From Pleionea sediminis (GTDB lineage Bacteria > Pseudomonadota > Gammaproteobacteria > Enterobacterales > Kangiellaceae), in contig NZ_SUNB01000008.1 of NCBI RefSeq assembly GCF_007570825.1, positions 122,757 to 186,756 on the forward strand: a stretch of DNA of 64,000 nucleotides, read 5' to 3'. The notes beneath the pieces were generated by a model. It was given only the letters and a program-made list of their open reading frames with translations, had not been told where the DNA came from and did no database searches. A program made the translations under genes and the position numbers. Below, piece after piece: positions 9,230-19,172 of the stretch. Numbering within the stretch: the stretch's first letter is position 1; the number at the start of each line of letters is the position of its first letter.

Positions 9230-12200
9230 ATGAACAATTTATCACGTTACTTTATTTTATTAACTTTAGGTTCATTTCTTATTGCCTCGCTTGGTCTTTA
9301 CTTGGTTTTCCAATATTCTCTAAACCAACAGTTAGCCTCCGCTTCCGAAGAAATGACCGTTGACCTTGACTCAAGAAAAAGGATACTTCTTTCTCGCTTA
9401 AAAGACCTAAAAAGCGATATCCTGTTTCTGAATAGTACACCGCCCATTCAAGGTATTGTAAGAGCGTCTGCTAATAATGATGTCGACCCAGTTGACAATA
9501 GCTCTACGGAACTTTGGAAACAACGCTTACAAACTATTTATAAAAGTTACCTTGAAACACAAGAAGGAGCTTATCAGGTAAGATATGTAGGTATTACTGA
9601 CGAGGGTATGGAATTAGTTCGAGTTGAAAAGACAGAAAATCGAATTTTCTCGTACCACAAAAACCAGCTTCAACCCAAAGCTCATCGAGATTACTTTAAT
9701 GATATTTTGCAACCAAACAGAAAGGGTATTTACTTTTCTTCCATTAACTTAAACCGAGAAAATAAGACTTTACAAATTCCATACTTGCCAACATTGAGAA
9801 TTGCTAATCGAGTATATGACGTTAATGGAGAACCTTTTGGCTTTGTCATAATTAACTTTTCGGTTATTGAGCTATTTCAACAACTCAGTGCAGATCTAAA
9901 TGACCATCAAAGTTTTTATATCACCAATGCAACGGATGACTTTTTATATCATCCAAACAATGACAAGAGCTTCCGGTTTGATATAGGAGTGCCTTATCGC
10001 TGGACTGATGAGTTTTCTTCAACTGAAGATGATAATAAAAGTGAATACTCTTTATTTATTCAAAAAGGCCACAATCAAAGTGAAAACAAATTTTTAATCT
10101 TAAAAGAGCAAGTTTCAATAGATGGAGCAAATAACGTTATCAATCTTCATTCGGCCATACCTTATAAGGTCATACTCGGTGGTGCATATCAGAATACACT
10201 GTTATCACTAATTGGCCTACTAATTGCTGTTGCTATTTTATCGGCCTACTTTTTTATCTATCGACAATCAACTCAACGAAAGATTCTTGTTTCGCGCGAA
10301 AAGGCACGTAACAGCGCCGTTGTTGAGGGTAGTCGAGATGCCATAATTAGTGTTTCATTATCCGGTAAGATTCAAGATTGGAATCAAGGAGCAACCGAAC
10401 TTTTTGGATACAATAAGCGTGATGCTATTGGTCGGTTTACTCAGGAGACCTTTCTTCCCCATGAAAACATTAATGAAGAAAAAAATATTCGCGACAATTT
10501 GATTCGTGGCGAAAACATTGAGCCTTATGAGTCGGAAAGACAGTGCAAAGATGGACGGAGAATTCCAGTATCGATTTCTGTATCACCTATCAAAGATGAG
10601 AAAGGAAAAGTTATTGGTATTTCAAAAATCATCAGAGATATTTCCCAACAAAGAAAGGCTGCTCAAGCTATTGAAGAGCTCAATCAATCTTTAGAACAAC
10701 AAGTTGAAGAACGTACTCAACAGATCTACGAATACCATGCGTTACAAAATGCCATTCTTCAAAATGCAGGTCATGCGATAATAGCCACCGACACTCAAGG
10801 TATCATTACACTATTTAATCCAGCCGCTGAACAATTACTGGGTTACTCAGCTGATGAACTCATTGGAAAAAAAAGTCCAGCCATTTTTCATCTAGAAGAA
10901 GAAATTGTCGCTAGAGCCGAAGAGTTTTCAAGTGAGCTGAGTCAAACTATTAAACCAGGATTTGATGTCTTTACAATTAAAACGCAATTAAAATTAAAGA
11001 ACGAACATCAGTGGACTTATGTGACGAAAAATGGCACTTACATTCCAGTGAGCTTGTCAGTAACAGCATTGTACGACAAGGAAGGACAGATTTCTGGTTA
11101 CCTCGGACTAGCATCAGATATCACCGAAATGATCAATAATCGAAAGGCGATTGAATTAGCTCATGACCAATTAACTCGTGCAGCCGAGGTCGCCCAACTG
11201 GGTATTTGGCAATGGAATGTAGAACTCAATAAGCTCACCTGGAACGATCATATGTATGAAATTTACGATTTAAGCCCTGATAAGGAAGTTACATACAATG
11301 ACTGGTATGAAAGTGTAATTGAAGAACAACGAGATACAAAAGCTCAAGAATTAACTACCGCTCTGGAAGGAGGAAAACCTTTTGATACGACATTTACCAT
11401 CATTACCCCAAACAATGAAAAACGTGTTATCAGAGCAACAGCACAGGTAGAGCGAGATAATCATGGCAATCCGACACAAGTTTTAGGTATAAACCGGGAT
11501 ATTACCGATCAGGTTCATTATGAAGAAACTTTAAGGCATGCAAAACAAGCCTCCGACCAAGCCAGTAAAATCAAGTCAGAATTTGTCGCTAATATGAGTC
11601 ATGAAATTCGTACACCTATGAATGCTATTATTGGCTTACAACAACTCCTCTATCGAACCAAACTGGATGAAAAACAAATTGAATATGTTCGTAAATCTGA
11701 AGCCGCAGCTGATGCTTTATTAAGAATCATCAATGACATTCTTGACTTTTCGAAAATCGAGTCTGGAAAGTTAGAAATTGAACCACATCCGTTTGCAGTT
11801 ACCGATCTTATCGATAATTTAAGTTCTGTTTTAACCTCTAACTTAGGAGACAAAAACATTGAGTTGCTGTTTGACCTTGACCCCAAAATTCCCGACTTTA
11901 TTTCCCAAGACTCTCTGAGACTGCAACAAGTACTGGTAAACCTTGCTGGCAATGCGATTAAATTTACCAATAATGGATTTGTTAGGCTCAAACTCAGTCT
12001 AGTTGAAGATAACGCACAGCAAGCTTTGTTTTGCCAAGTTAAAGATACAGGAATTGGAATCGCTCAGGATAAGCTCAATTACATATTTGACGACTTTACT
12101 CAAGCTGAAGCATCTACAGAGCGGAATTATGGCGGTACTGGTTTGGGCTTGGCTATTTCAAAAAAGCTAATTGAGTTAATGGGTGGAAAGATCAAAGTAA

Positions 12201-13813
12201 CCAGCACTTTAAATGAAGGTAGCTGCTTCGAGTTCACTATACCATTTGAAACATGTGAAAAACAAATCGGCCATCAGCTCGACAGAAAGATTGAAAATCT
12301 TAATGTTTTAATTATTGATGATTTAACCGAAGCACGTGAAGCGCTATCAAATACAGCGGAGTCTTTGGGTTGGCGTGTCACTGAATATGATAATCCACTC
12401 AAAGCAATAGATGAGTTCGAAAACACCGAACCAAACAAGCGCTACGACATTGTACTTATGGATTGGGATATGCCATCGCTTAATGGTTGGGACGCGAGTG
12501 TTAGGTTAAAGGATATCATTAAAGGAAAATATGATTTAAAAATAATCATAGTGTCTGCATTTGGCCAACAACTAAAGCTTCCCTCACATAAACGCGGAAA
12601 GAAAATAATTGAAGGAGTCATTGAAAAACCTGTTAGTCCATCGACACTCGTGAATAAAGTTTCCGAGTTATTTTCAGGTAGTAGCACTGAACGTCAAATT
12701 CACATTCCTCATTCTAAACGCCTTAGTGATCTTAGAGTTTTATTAGTTGAAGATAATGCCGTCAATCGTATGGTAGCAAGAGATATACTTAAAGCAGAAG
12801 GAGCCATGATTACCGAAGCCGAAGATGGAATGATTGCCCTCGATATTCTCAAAAATGGTAAACAGTCTTTTGACGTTGTTTTAATGGATATACAAATGCC
12901 TGGCATCAGCGGTTATCAAGCAACTGAAAAAATCAGAAATGAATTAAAACTAATCGACTTACCAATTATTGCTATGACCGCTAATGTAATGAAAGAAGAT
13001 GTGGAGCGCTCGCTGTCATCGGGCATGAATGCACATGTAGGAAAGCCCTTTCATATTGATGAGTTGGTTTCAACGGTATTTAGTTGTTTACACCATGAAT
13101 CACAGAACATATTAGACGCTATACACCCTACTAACATGTCAACTTCTGAGAATATAGAAACGAGTAACGATAATAAAAACAAAATCAAGTCAGAGGAACG
13201 TCAGCAAGATAATCAAGAAGTTATCATCGATGAAGCATCAGCAATAAATCGCTTGCAAGGTTCCCGAAAACTCTACGACAAAACCGTTAATATGTTTATT
13301 TCCACCACACCCAAATTGTTTGATGACATAGCTGACAATTGGACGAACGACATTGAAAAGCTTGAAGTTAACCAACGAGCTTTGCATACACTAAAGGGTC
13401 TCGCTGCAACCGTAGGTGCCAACCAACTATCAAATTTAGCAAAAGAAATTGAGCATAAAGTCAAAGTAAGAAATAGCACTGAATATGAACAAAACTTACT
13501 AAGCCTAAAGAAAGTTTATAATGACAGTGTCGAAGCTCTGACTAGTTCTGAAGATAAAAAACAAAGTAACTTAAATCAGTTAAGTCCTCACGATGTCATT
13601 GAACGCATTGGAAACATTGTGCCGTTACTAAACAGCTCAAATATGAAAGCTATTGAACTTCTGAATGATTTGGAAGGATCTATCCCGCATTCTTACAGTT
13701 CTGAGTTTCAAGCCATTATGCGCACAGCTAATAACCTTGAGTTTTCTGAGGCTGCGAAACTGTGTGAGCAACTCGAGCGGATGCTCGACCAGGATAAAAG
13801 AGCATCAGCTTAA
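9230..13813 (+). CDS. membrane hybrid histidine kinase with two receivers and an Hpt domain
   Basis: 1527 residues from the ATG at 9230, chosen over the ATG at 9179 because AGGAAG lies just upstream and a membrane segment follows at once. Order: TM, ~290-residue periplasmic sensor, TM (about 320-345), three PAS/PAC domains, HisKA with phosphoacceptor His791 in NMSHEIRTPMN, and HATPase (GIGIAQDK, GGTGLGLA). It ends with receiver 1 (Asp1078), receiver 2 (Asp1220 in LMDIQMPG) and an Hpt with His1386 in ALHTLKGLAA. All relay residues are present, so a full His-Asp-His relay is possible. Resembles BarA/ArcB-class sensors; signal unknown. It is divergent from the GGDEF-EAL regulator. Confidence 0.92.
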   Translation: MNNLSRYFILLTLGSFLIASLGLYLVFQYSLNQQLASASEEMTVDLDSRKRILLSRLKDLKSDILFLNSTPPIQGIVRASANNDVDPVDNSSTELWKQRLQTIYKSYLETQEGAYQVRYVGITDEGMELVRVEKTENRIFSYHKNQLQPKAHRDYFNDILQPNRKGIYFSSINLNRENKTLQIPYLPTLRIANRVYDVNGEPFGFVIINFSVIELFQQLSADLNDHQSFYITNATDDFLYHPNNDKSFRFDIGVPYRWTDEFSSTEDDNKSEYSLFIQKGHNQSENKFLILKEQVSIDGANNVINLHSAIPYKVILGGAYQNTLLSLIGLLIAVAILSAYFFIYRQSTQRKILVSREKARNSAVVEGSRDAIISVSLSGKIQDWNQGATELFGYNKRDAIGRFTQETFLPHENINEEKNIRDNLIRGENIEPYESERQCKDGRRIPVSISVSPIKDEKGKVIGISKIIRDISQQRKAAQAIEELNQSLEQQVEERTQQIYEYHALQNAILQNAGHAIIATDTQGIITLFNPAAEQLLGYSADELIGKKSPAIFHLEEEIVARAEEFSSELSQTIKPGFDVFTIKTQLKLKNEHQWTYVTKNGTYIPVSLSVTALYDKEGQISGYLGLASDITEMINNRKAIELAHDQLTRAAEVAQLGIWQWNVELNKLTWNDHMYEIYDLSPDKEVTYNDWYESVIEEQRDTKAQELTTALEGGKPFDTTFTIITPNNEKRVIRATAQVERDNHGNPTQVLGINRDITDQVHYEETLRHAKQASDQASKIKSEFVANMSHEIRTPMNAIIGLQQLLYRTKLDEKQIEYVRKSEAAADALLRIINDILDFSKIESGKLEIEPHPFAVTDLIDNLSSVLTSNLGDKNIELLFDLDPKIPDFISQDSLRLQQVLVNLAGNAIKFTNNGFVRLKLSLVEDNAQQALFCQVKDTGIGIAQDKLNYIFDDFTQAEASTERNYGGTGLGLAISKKLIELMGGKIKVTSTLNEGSCFEFTIPFETCEKQIGHQLDRKIENLNVLIIDDLTEAREALSNTAESLGWRVTEYDNPLKAIDEFENTEPNKRYDIVLMDWDMPSLNGWDASVRLKDIIKGKYDLKIIIVSAFGQQLKLPSHKRGKKIIEGVIEKPVSPSTLVNKVSELFSGSSTERQIHIPHSKRLSDLRVLLVEDNAVNRMVARDILKAEGAMITEAEDGMIALDILKNGKQSFDVVLMDIQMPGISGYQATEKIRNELKLIDLPIIAMTANVMKEDVERSLSSGMNAHVGKPFHIDELVSTVFSCLHHESQNILDAIHPTNMSTSENIETSNDNKNKIKSEERQQDNQEVIIDEASAINRLQGSRKLYDKTVNMFISTTPKLFDDIADNWTNDIEKLEVNQRALHTLKGLAATVGANQLSNLAKEIEHKVKVRNSTEYEQNLLSLKKVYNDSVEALTSSEDKKQSNLNQLSPHDVIERIGNIVPLLNSSNMKAIELLNDLEGSIPHSYSSEFQAIMRTANNLEFSEAAKLCEQLERMLDQDKRASA

Positions 13814-14220
13814 TCATTTTTATAAAATTCATCTTCAGAATTATATTTATTATAAGTCAGCTAAAGCCAAAATCCTGATATCAACTTGATTCAAAATGAT
13901 CGATAATACTTCTGTACTTTAATTATCACAAACCTGTATTTATTTACTCCCAGAAAGTCTAAGCCAGACCATTCGAAAGTCAAAATGATTCTCTTTAAAA
14001 ATGGACTACTTTTCAAAATAAAGAATCGCAGCACACTTTTAATGTCAATATTTTCCTAAGCTTAAAACGAGTATTAGGAAATCCCTAAAACTCGCTATTT
14101 CAACCTGTTCCCAATCTAAGGGGGCAACTAGCAATAAGAACTCAGAGTTCTAAACAACTATTCACTCCAGCTTTCTGTAACTTGAGTTGTCTTAACCCAC
14201 CAGAAAAAGGCAGGATCGCT
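13814..14220. other. intergenic region, no gene seen
   Basis: About 400 bp of AT-rich sequence between two plus-strand genes. I see no strong hairpin with a T-run, no tRNA and no credible small ORF. The Shine-Dalgarno-like AGGATCG just before 14221 belongs to the next gene. Confidence 0.4.
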
Positions 14221-15801
14221 ATGTACACAAAATTACTTTTTAGACTTATTAAATTTTATTGTTTAACTTCAATTTTTTCAGCATCCCTGTTAGCAAATCA
14301 AGCGATACGTCAGCCAACGGAAATACCAGGACATTATAATGTTCAATATTACAAACCGCTTTATTTGCAAAATCCATCCATCCAACTTCACATCTATGGC
14401 ACAGCCGGTGTTTCCGATTGGATGCTAAACAATGTATCTTATATGGCACAAAATATGATTAACAATATGAGAAGCTCCTCTAACCGGTCTCGATTTAATA
14501 ATCACCATATTTTTGTTATCACAGATAATGATCCTGACGTACCCTATTCCTCATTACCAGGCCATAAAAATACAGGAACCGTTGGCTTCACTATTTTAAA
14601 TCAAACTATCATTTGCGCCGAAGCAGTCGATACACTATATCCAAACTTACCTCCAACATGGCGGGCCTGGGATACTCCCATTCATGAATTTGGTCATGCC
14701 ATTGAACATACCCTAGGGTTAGAAGGGCAATCCGATTCTGTTTTTCGAGCCGCGGAAAGTAATTATAACAGTAGTGTTGCGCGTGAATATTTTTCTTGGA
14801 ATACGGAGCACTGGTTTGATGCAAGTCTCAGCACTAACAACAGTGGTCAAACACTTCAAAGCAAACGCTCTGCGATGAAACAAGGCATATTTCAATATTT
14901 TAATAGCATTTTCAATTACAATAGCAATTGGAAACCAACTTGCGCGGGGCGTCCCGATCCTGGAACGGGTGGCAACGGTGGAACCATTAATTTGTCGAGC
15001 TTAGTCGGTTCATACGAACGTCGACCTATTCAAAACGACTGGCATAAAGTATCCATCACCCGAGAAAATACCAACACCTTACGCTGGACAAATGCAGCGG
15101 GACGCAGTTGGCTCATTAATTACACCGATGGTCGATTATCAACAACAAATAACAGTCCTTACGGCGCACAAGTTGTAGAAGTTCAATTCAACAGTAACAA
15201 CCAACCCATTAGCTTAAGATTTAACGGTGGAACTTATACTAAAGTTGCGGGTGGCTCTGGTGGTATAAATAAGTCTAACTTTATTGGTCAATACTCTCGC
15301 TTGCCTGTCGAAAATGGTTGGCACCAGGTTGAAATAAGTCTCGATAATAGTGGCGAGTTACTATGGAGCAATAACTCAGGATACAGTTGGCGTCTTCTTT
15401 TCAACAATAATCAATTGCGAACTGGCAATGATTGCCCTTACGGAGCTCAAACAATTGAGGTTTCTGTCAACAATAATCAAGTGTCATCACTTAGGTTTTT
15501 AACTGGAAACTATATCAAAACCAACAATAATGGGTTACAGGCTGAAGACTTTGTCGGTCAATATGCGCGTTATCCCATTCAAAATGATTGGCATCAAGTA
15601 ACAATAACCTTAGACTCATCCGGCAGCTTGATATGGAGAAATAATGCTGGATATGAATGGCCTTTAATGTATTCAAATGAACAATTAACGACACTCGCCA
15701 ACTCACCGTATGGCGCACAAAATCTTAACTTTACTCAGAGTGCAAATGGAGAAGTCGAGTCGCTTGAATTCAATTATGATAACTACACTAAAATAGACTA
15801 A
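14221..15801 (+). CDS. secreted zincin-like metallopeptidase with three C-terminal repeat modules
   Basis: 526 residues from the ATG at 14221 (AGGATCG before it, signal peptide after it). The catalytic region has HEFGH at residues 155-159 followed by AIEH, and NTEHWFDA about 45 residues later. That second motif resembles the NxxEYWA motif that supplies a third zinc ligand in some gluzincins. A Gly-rich linker precedes three ~85-residue repeats with the pattern GxYxRxPxxNxWHxVxI, LxWxNxxGxxW and PYGAQ. I do not recognise the repeat family; aromatic and Asn content suggests a surface- or sugar-binding module. It is likely exported by type II secretion (inference). Confidence 0.72.
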   Translation: MYTKLLFRLIKFYCLTSIFSASLLANQAIRQPTEIPGHYNVQYYKPLYLQNPSIQLHIYGTAGVSDWMLNNVSYMAQNMINNMRSSSNRSRFNNHHIFVITDNDPDVPYSSLPGHKNTGTVGFTILNQTIICAEAVDTLYPNLPPTWRAWDTPIHEFGHAIEHTLGLEGQSDSVFRAAESNYNSSVAREYFSWNTEHWFDASLSTNNSGQTLQSKRSAMKQGIFQYFNSIFNYNSNWKPTCAGRPDPGTGGNGGTINLSSLVGSYERRPIQNDWHKVSITRENTNTLRWTNAAGRSWLINYTDGRLSTTNNSPYGAQVVEVQFNSNNQPISLRFNGGTYTKVAGGSGGINKSNFIGQYSRLPVENGWHQVEISLDNSGELLWSNNSGYSWRLLFNNNQLRTGNDCPYGAQTIEVSVNNNQVSSLRFLTGNYIKTNNNGLQAEDFVGQYARYPIQNDWHQVTITLDSSGSLIWRNNAGYEWPLMYSNEQLTTLANSPYGAQNLNFTQSANGEVESLEFNYDNYTKID

Positions 15802-15806
15802 CGGTA

Positions 15807-15850
15807 ACTAGCCGTAAGACAAAACACTAAGTATTCCTCTTACGGCTAGT
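15807..15850 (+). terminator. hairpin terminator after the metallopeptidase
   Basis: Perfect 13-bp arms ACTAGCCGTAAGA (15807-15819) and TCTTACGGCTAGT (15838-15850) with an 18-nt loop, starting 6 bp after the stop codon. The downstream sequence is AT-rich but lacks a solid T-run. Confidence 0.6.
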
Positions 15851-15983
15851 AATTAATTCTTACAGTCAGATTTAAATAACATCATTCAATTTTATCGACC
15901 AATTTATTCTTTATATCCAAAACTACCAGAAACTAATATTCAATGACGAATATTTGCACGGTCGGTAAAAGATATATCAATTC

Positions 15984-16018
15984 AAGATTCTAATAAACTT
16001 TTTAATTATTAGAATCTT
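15984..16018 (+). promoter_or_regulatory. perfect 13-bp inverted repeat upstream of the porin gene
   Basis: AAGATTCTAATAA (15984-15996) and TTATTAGAATCTT (16006-16018) are exact inverted copies around a 9-nt loop. It lies about 37 bp before the proposed GTG start. There is no following T-run, so an operator or 5'-UTR structure is more likely than a terminator. Confidence 0.5.
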
Positions 16019-16055
16019 GTTCTATATTTATTGCATCACTAAATTGGATTATCCC

Positions 16056-17297
16056 GTGACAAGACACTCTTTAATCGCTTTAATATTACCTTTTTTAGGC
16101 CTTCCTCTTAGCGCTGAAGACTCACTTCGGATTAGCGGTTTTGGAACTTTGGGTGGTGTCTATGTTGATTCAAAATACTACGGTTACAGAAAGGACGTTT
16201 CCTACAAAGATGGAGTATTTGATGGAGAGTTTGATCTTAAAGCAAATAGCGTGCTTGGCATTCAGTTCGACTACCAATTAAATTCAGAATGGGATCTAAG
16301 TTATCAAGCAGTTTATCGTGGACAACATGATTTAACGCTCGATTCGGCGTCGAATTTAGCTTTTATACGCTATAAGCCGAGCGCAAACTGGACGGTTCGA
16401 ACAGGTCGAATAGGTTTCGACCTTTTTCAATTAACGGAATATCGAGATATAGGTTTTGCCTATCCTTGGGCGAAAACGCCTTCTGAAGTGTACGGTATCA
16501 TTGGTACACGCTCATTGGATGGTTTTGACGCAAGTTTTACCCATCCTATCGGTGAAACAACATTTAATTTAAAATTTTCAGCAGGAAAATCAGATACAGT
16601 CACCGTAGGTTATGAAACTCAAGAAGTCGAAACCATTACGCTCAATGACATATACAATATCACATTAGGCCTGGAAACTTTTGACTGGTATATAAAGGCT
16701 AAGCATACAGAAGTCGAATTCGATAATAATATTGAGTTACTCGATCAATTAATTGGCGCACTAAATACCATTCCTTCCATTGTTTGGCCCGATGCAGAAA
16801 CGCTCGCCAACGGTATTGGATTAGAAGGCACTTCGGCTAAATACAGTTCGCTAAGTGCCAGTTACACCTTTGGAAACTTTGTCGCTTCAGGAGAACTTTC
16901 AAAAATCTCGGGTAAAAGCTTACTCGTTCGAGACTTAAATAACGGCTATATCAGCACCAGTTATTTATTGAATGACCACACGCTTTACATGACTTTTGGC
17001 AAAACCAGTGCCGACGAGTACCAATTAGGAACCAATGTTATTATCACCCTACCTCCAGACCTACAACCTCTGGCATTCGGAGTAAACACTGCACTTAGCT
17101 TTTTATCGTCCAACCAACGAAGTTACTCTGTGGGATGGCGCTGGAATTTTGATGAGCAAATGGCATTTAAACTTCAGTGGGAAAGAACCAAGATTGAAGA
17201 AAATGGCGGAACCTTGTGGCGCCGAAAAGATAACGTGATCGGACTTCCTGAAGATACCGTTAATGCCTTATTTATTAACCTGGACTTTATTTTTTGA
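16056..17297 (+). CDS. porin-like outer-membrane beta-barrel protein
   Basis: 413 residues from a GTG at 16056. This start places a clean signal peptide (ending LPLSA) at the N-terminus. Upstream TTG codons give an extra hydrophilic lead, and no ATG is available. The mature protein shows alternating beta-strand patterns throughout and ends in LDFIF, an aromatic C-terminus typical of barrels assembled by BamA. The ISGFGTLGG start is common in marine porin-like proteins. It has no clear Shine-Dalgarno. Its stop overlaps the next gene as TGATG, so the pair is translationally coupled. Substrate unknown. Confidence 0.72.
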   Translation: MTRHSLIALILPFLGLPLSAEDSLRISGFGTLGGVYVDSKYYGYRKDVSYKDGVFDGEFDLKANSVLGIQFDYQLNSEWDLSYQAVYRGQHDLTLDSASNLAFIRYKPSANWTVRTGRIGFDLFQLTEYRDIGFAYPWAKTPSEVYGIIGTRSLDGFDASFTHPIGETTFNLKFSAGKSDTVTVGYETQEVETITLNDIYNITLGLETFDWYIKAKHTEVEFDNNIELLDQLIGALNTIPSIVWPDAETLANGIGLEGTSAKYSSLSASYTFGNFVASGELSKISGKSLLVRDLNNGYISTSYLLNDHTLYMTFGKTSADEYQLGTNVIITLPPDLQPLAFGVNTALSFLSSNQRSYSVGWRWNFDEQMAFKLQWERTKIEENGGTLWRRKDNVIGLPEDTVNALFINLDFIF

Positions 17298-17728
17298 TGA
17301 TTAGAGTTACCAGAGTACTGGCACTAACCACTTTTCTTATTCTTTCACCCCTGGTGAGAGCAGATACTCTTGTCGTTATCGTCAATACGGAAAACTCAAC
17401 AAACTCAATGACGAAAAATCAATTAATAGATGTTTTTATGGGCAAATATGTTGCGTTCGACAATGGGAGCCGAGCTCAACCTCTGGATAATATCGATCCC
17501 AGCGAAGTGAAAACCCAGTTTTATCAGAAGTTAGTCGGTCTCTCCCTGGCCAGGGTTAATGCCTACTGGTCAAGAATTAAGTTTACAGGTCGCGCGCGCC
17601 CTCCTCTAGAACTCGACTCAAATGAAACCGTTATTAATTATGTGACTGAAAATACGAATGCGATTGGCTATATTCCTAAAAGTCAGGCTAGTTCACAAGT
17701 TAAAATCATATACACTTTTGAGAACTAA
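17297..17728 (+). CDS. small PstS-like periplasmic binding protein
   Basis: 143 residues with a signal peptide ending near LVRA. The short single-lobe form resembles the phosphate-ABC substrate-binding (PBP-like) proteins of about 140 residues, with a KNQLIDVFMGK segment and a terminal TNAIGYIPKSQ. The ATG at 17297 shares its A with the TGA stop of the porin gene. No ABC permease or ATPase is nearby, so it is unlikely to be a normal transport component. A role with the porin, or as a sensor or adhesin subunit, is inferred from coupling. Confidence 0.68.
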   Translation: MIRVTRVLALTTFLILSPLVRADTLVVIVNTENSTNSMTKNQLIDVFMGKYVAFDNGSRAQPLDNIDPSEVKTQFYQKLVGLSLARVNAYWSRIKFTGRARPPLELDSNETVINYVTENTNAIGYIPKSQASSQVKIIYTFEN

Positions 17729-18125
17729 CACTGCTTTATACACAACACTCCCCTCTATAGAAGTAGACTTATCAAAAAGCTTATAAATATCTATTTTGTG
17801 AAGTTAAGCAAATTATTTTATTTAATTTTTTGACCGACCATATTGAAATATTAAATTCTTTATCTTCCAAACTATCAAAAACACACTTTTTCTAATCATG
17901 TTATATTAATTAACTTCCTATTTGATACAGTCAAAAAAACTTATCAAAAGCTTATATTTCCCGTTCAATAATGACGCCATAGTGGTTTGTGAACAAAATC
18001 CCAATTTGATCTTTGATTAAAGTCTATCTTTCGACAAAACATAAAATGATAACTGCACTTTGTGAACAATTAGTTGCTTTGAGTTATCAAAAATATATTC
18101 CTATTAAATTGACGAGGATAAAACC
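17729..18125. other. intergenic region with a repeated sequence
   Basis: Nearly 400 bp, very AT-rich, without a supported gene. The sequence ACTTATCAAAA(A)GCTTATA occurs twice, at 17767-17785 and 17939-17956, about 170 bp apart. GAGGAT at 18115-18120 is the ribosome-binding site of the next gene. Confidence 0.4.
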
Positions 18126-19049
18126 ATGTTGAAAACAGCGATTGGTAAATCACTGTTAATTCTGCTGACAAGTTTCACAGCAGGACATTCAGTTGCAACA
18201 GAAACTCACAGTAATAAGTATTGTGATAAAACCTTTCAACTTCAAAGTGAATTAAATGGTAGATACTTGGCTTTAAATGACCGTACCTTTGATTTAACCG
18301 GTAATCGAGATCGGCGACTCACATTAACCATAGAATGCAATTTTAGAAATGACGAGTTCACATTCCATAGAGTACGGAACAATGACAAGCAATATATGTG
18401 GGCAAAAGATACGAGTGAAATTCGCAACGATAGAGGTCATCCAGGAAACAGTGGCAAATGGCACTTAAAGAAATGGGGAAATGGCACCTTTAGTTTAATA
18501 TCGGCCAAATTTAATGATCGATACCTCTCTGTAGACTCGGGAGAAAATTTTTCATTAGTGAATCCATCAAACTCAGGTGTTTTGCCCAATGAGCTTTTCA
18601 AAATTCGCTTTACTGATGGCAACAACAATGATGATGACAATGACGACAACGACAATACCCCCGATCCACGAGGTGACAGGCTTCAGGTTAAAATAGGCGG
18701 TCAATGGAAATACGCCTATTGCGACAATAACAATATCCCTCGAGTATCGAGTCAACCGCGCGATGAATGGTTGTTCAGAGGCAGACTTTTAAAATATCAA
18801 AAAAGAAACAACAAAGTCTTGTATTGTGACGAAATGAAAGTCGATAAGTGTGTTTGTAATAACCGCGGTAATCGAGTTCATGGAATTGATGGGCCTCCTG
18901 AATCGAGCCTGGATCTACCCAATGGCGCACCCTTCTTCCCAGATATTGGTCGAGGTACTTGTTTTTCGATTGATAACAACGACCGTATTGTAACTATAAA
19001 GTCTTATCGAAATGATTACGATCACTGTCCATCATGGCGCGTTCGGTAA
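18126..19049 (+). CDS. secreted protein with a beta-trefoil-like N-terminal domain, function unknown
   Basis: 307 residues. A signal peptide ends near residue 25. Residues ~30-165 carry FQLQSELNGRYLALND and a second, similar block NGTFSLISAKFNDRYLSVDS, a pattern seen in fascin/actin-crosslinking-like beta-trefoils. An Asp/Asn-rich linker (about 168-180) joins a Cys-rich C-terminal domain with at least six cysteines, suggesting disulfides in the periplasm or outside. The start has GAGGAT 5 bp upstream. It stands alone, with a terminator after it. No enzymatic motif seen. Confidence 0.55.
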   Translation: MLKTAIGKSLLILLTSFTAGHSVATETHSNKYCDKTFQLQSELNGRYLALNDRTFDLTGNRDRRLTLTIECNFRNDEFTFHRVRNNDKQYMWAKDTSEIRNDRGHPGNSGKWHLKKWGNGTFSLISAKFNDRYLSVDSGENFSLVNPSNSGVLPNELFKIRFTDGNNNDDDNDDNDNTPDPRGDRLQVKIGGQWKYAYCDNNNIPRVSSQPRDEWLFRGRLLKYQKRNNKVLYCDEMKVDKCVCNNRGNRVHGIDGPPESSLDLPNGAPFFPDIGRGTCFSIDNNDRIVTIKSYRNDYDHCPSWRVR

Positions 19050-19109
19050 TTGAGGTAATTGTTTTTTCAGTTTATCAACAATTCTCCGACAGTGGTTGAT
19101 AACTCTTTC

Positions 19110-19172
19110 GGGGGCTTTTGGGAATGCCTCTCTCACGTCATGGACGACACGACTGCTAAGCCCCCTTTTTTT
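19110..19172 (+). terminator. GC-rich stem with long loop and T-run
   Basis: GGGGGCTT (19110-19117) pairs perfectly with AAGCCCCC (19158-19165), followed by seven T (19166-19172). The loop is 40 nt. It ends the plus-strand transcript of the secreted protein that stops at 19049. The long loop could also be the end of a small RNA. Confidence 0.7.

Noticed and set aside
15001..15800. CRISPR-like or DNA-level tandem repeat
   Set aside because: The repetition is at protein level (three diverged modules), without short regularly spaced DNA repeats; no CRISPR array was seen anywhere in the window.
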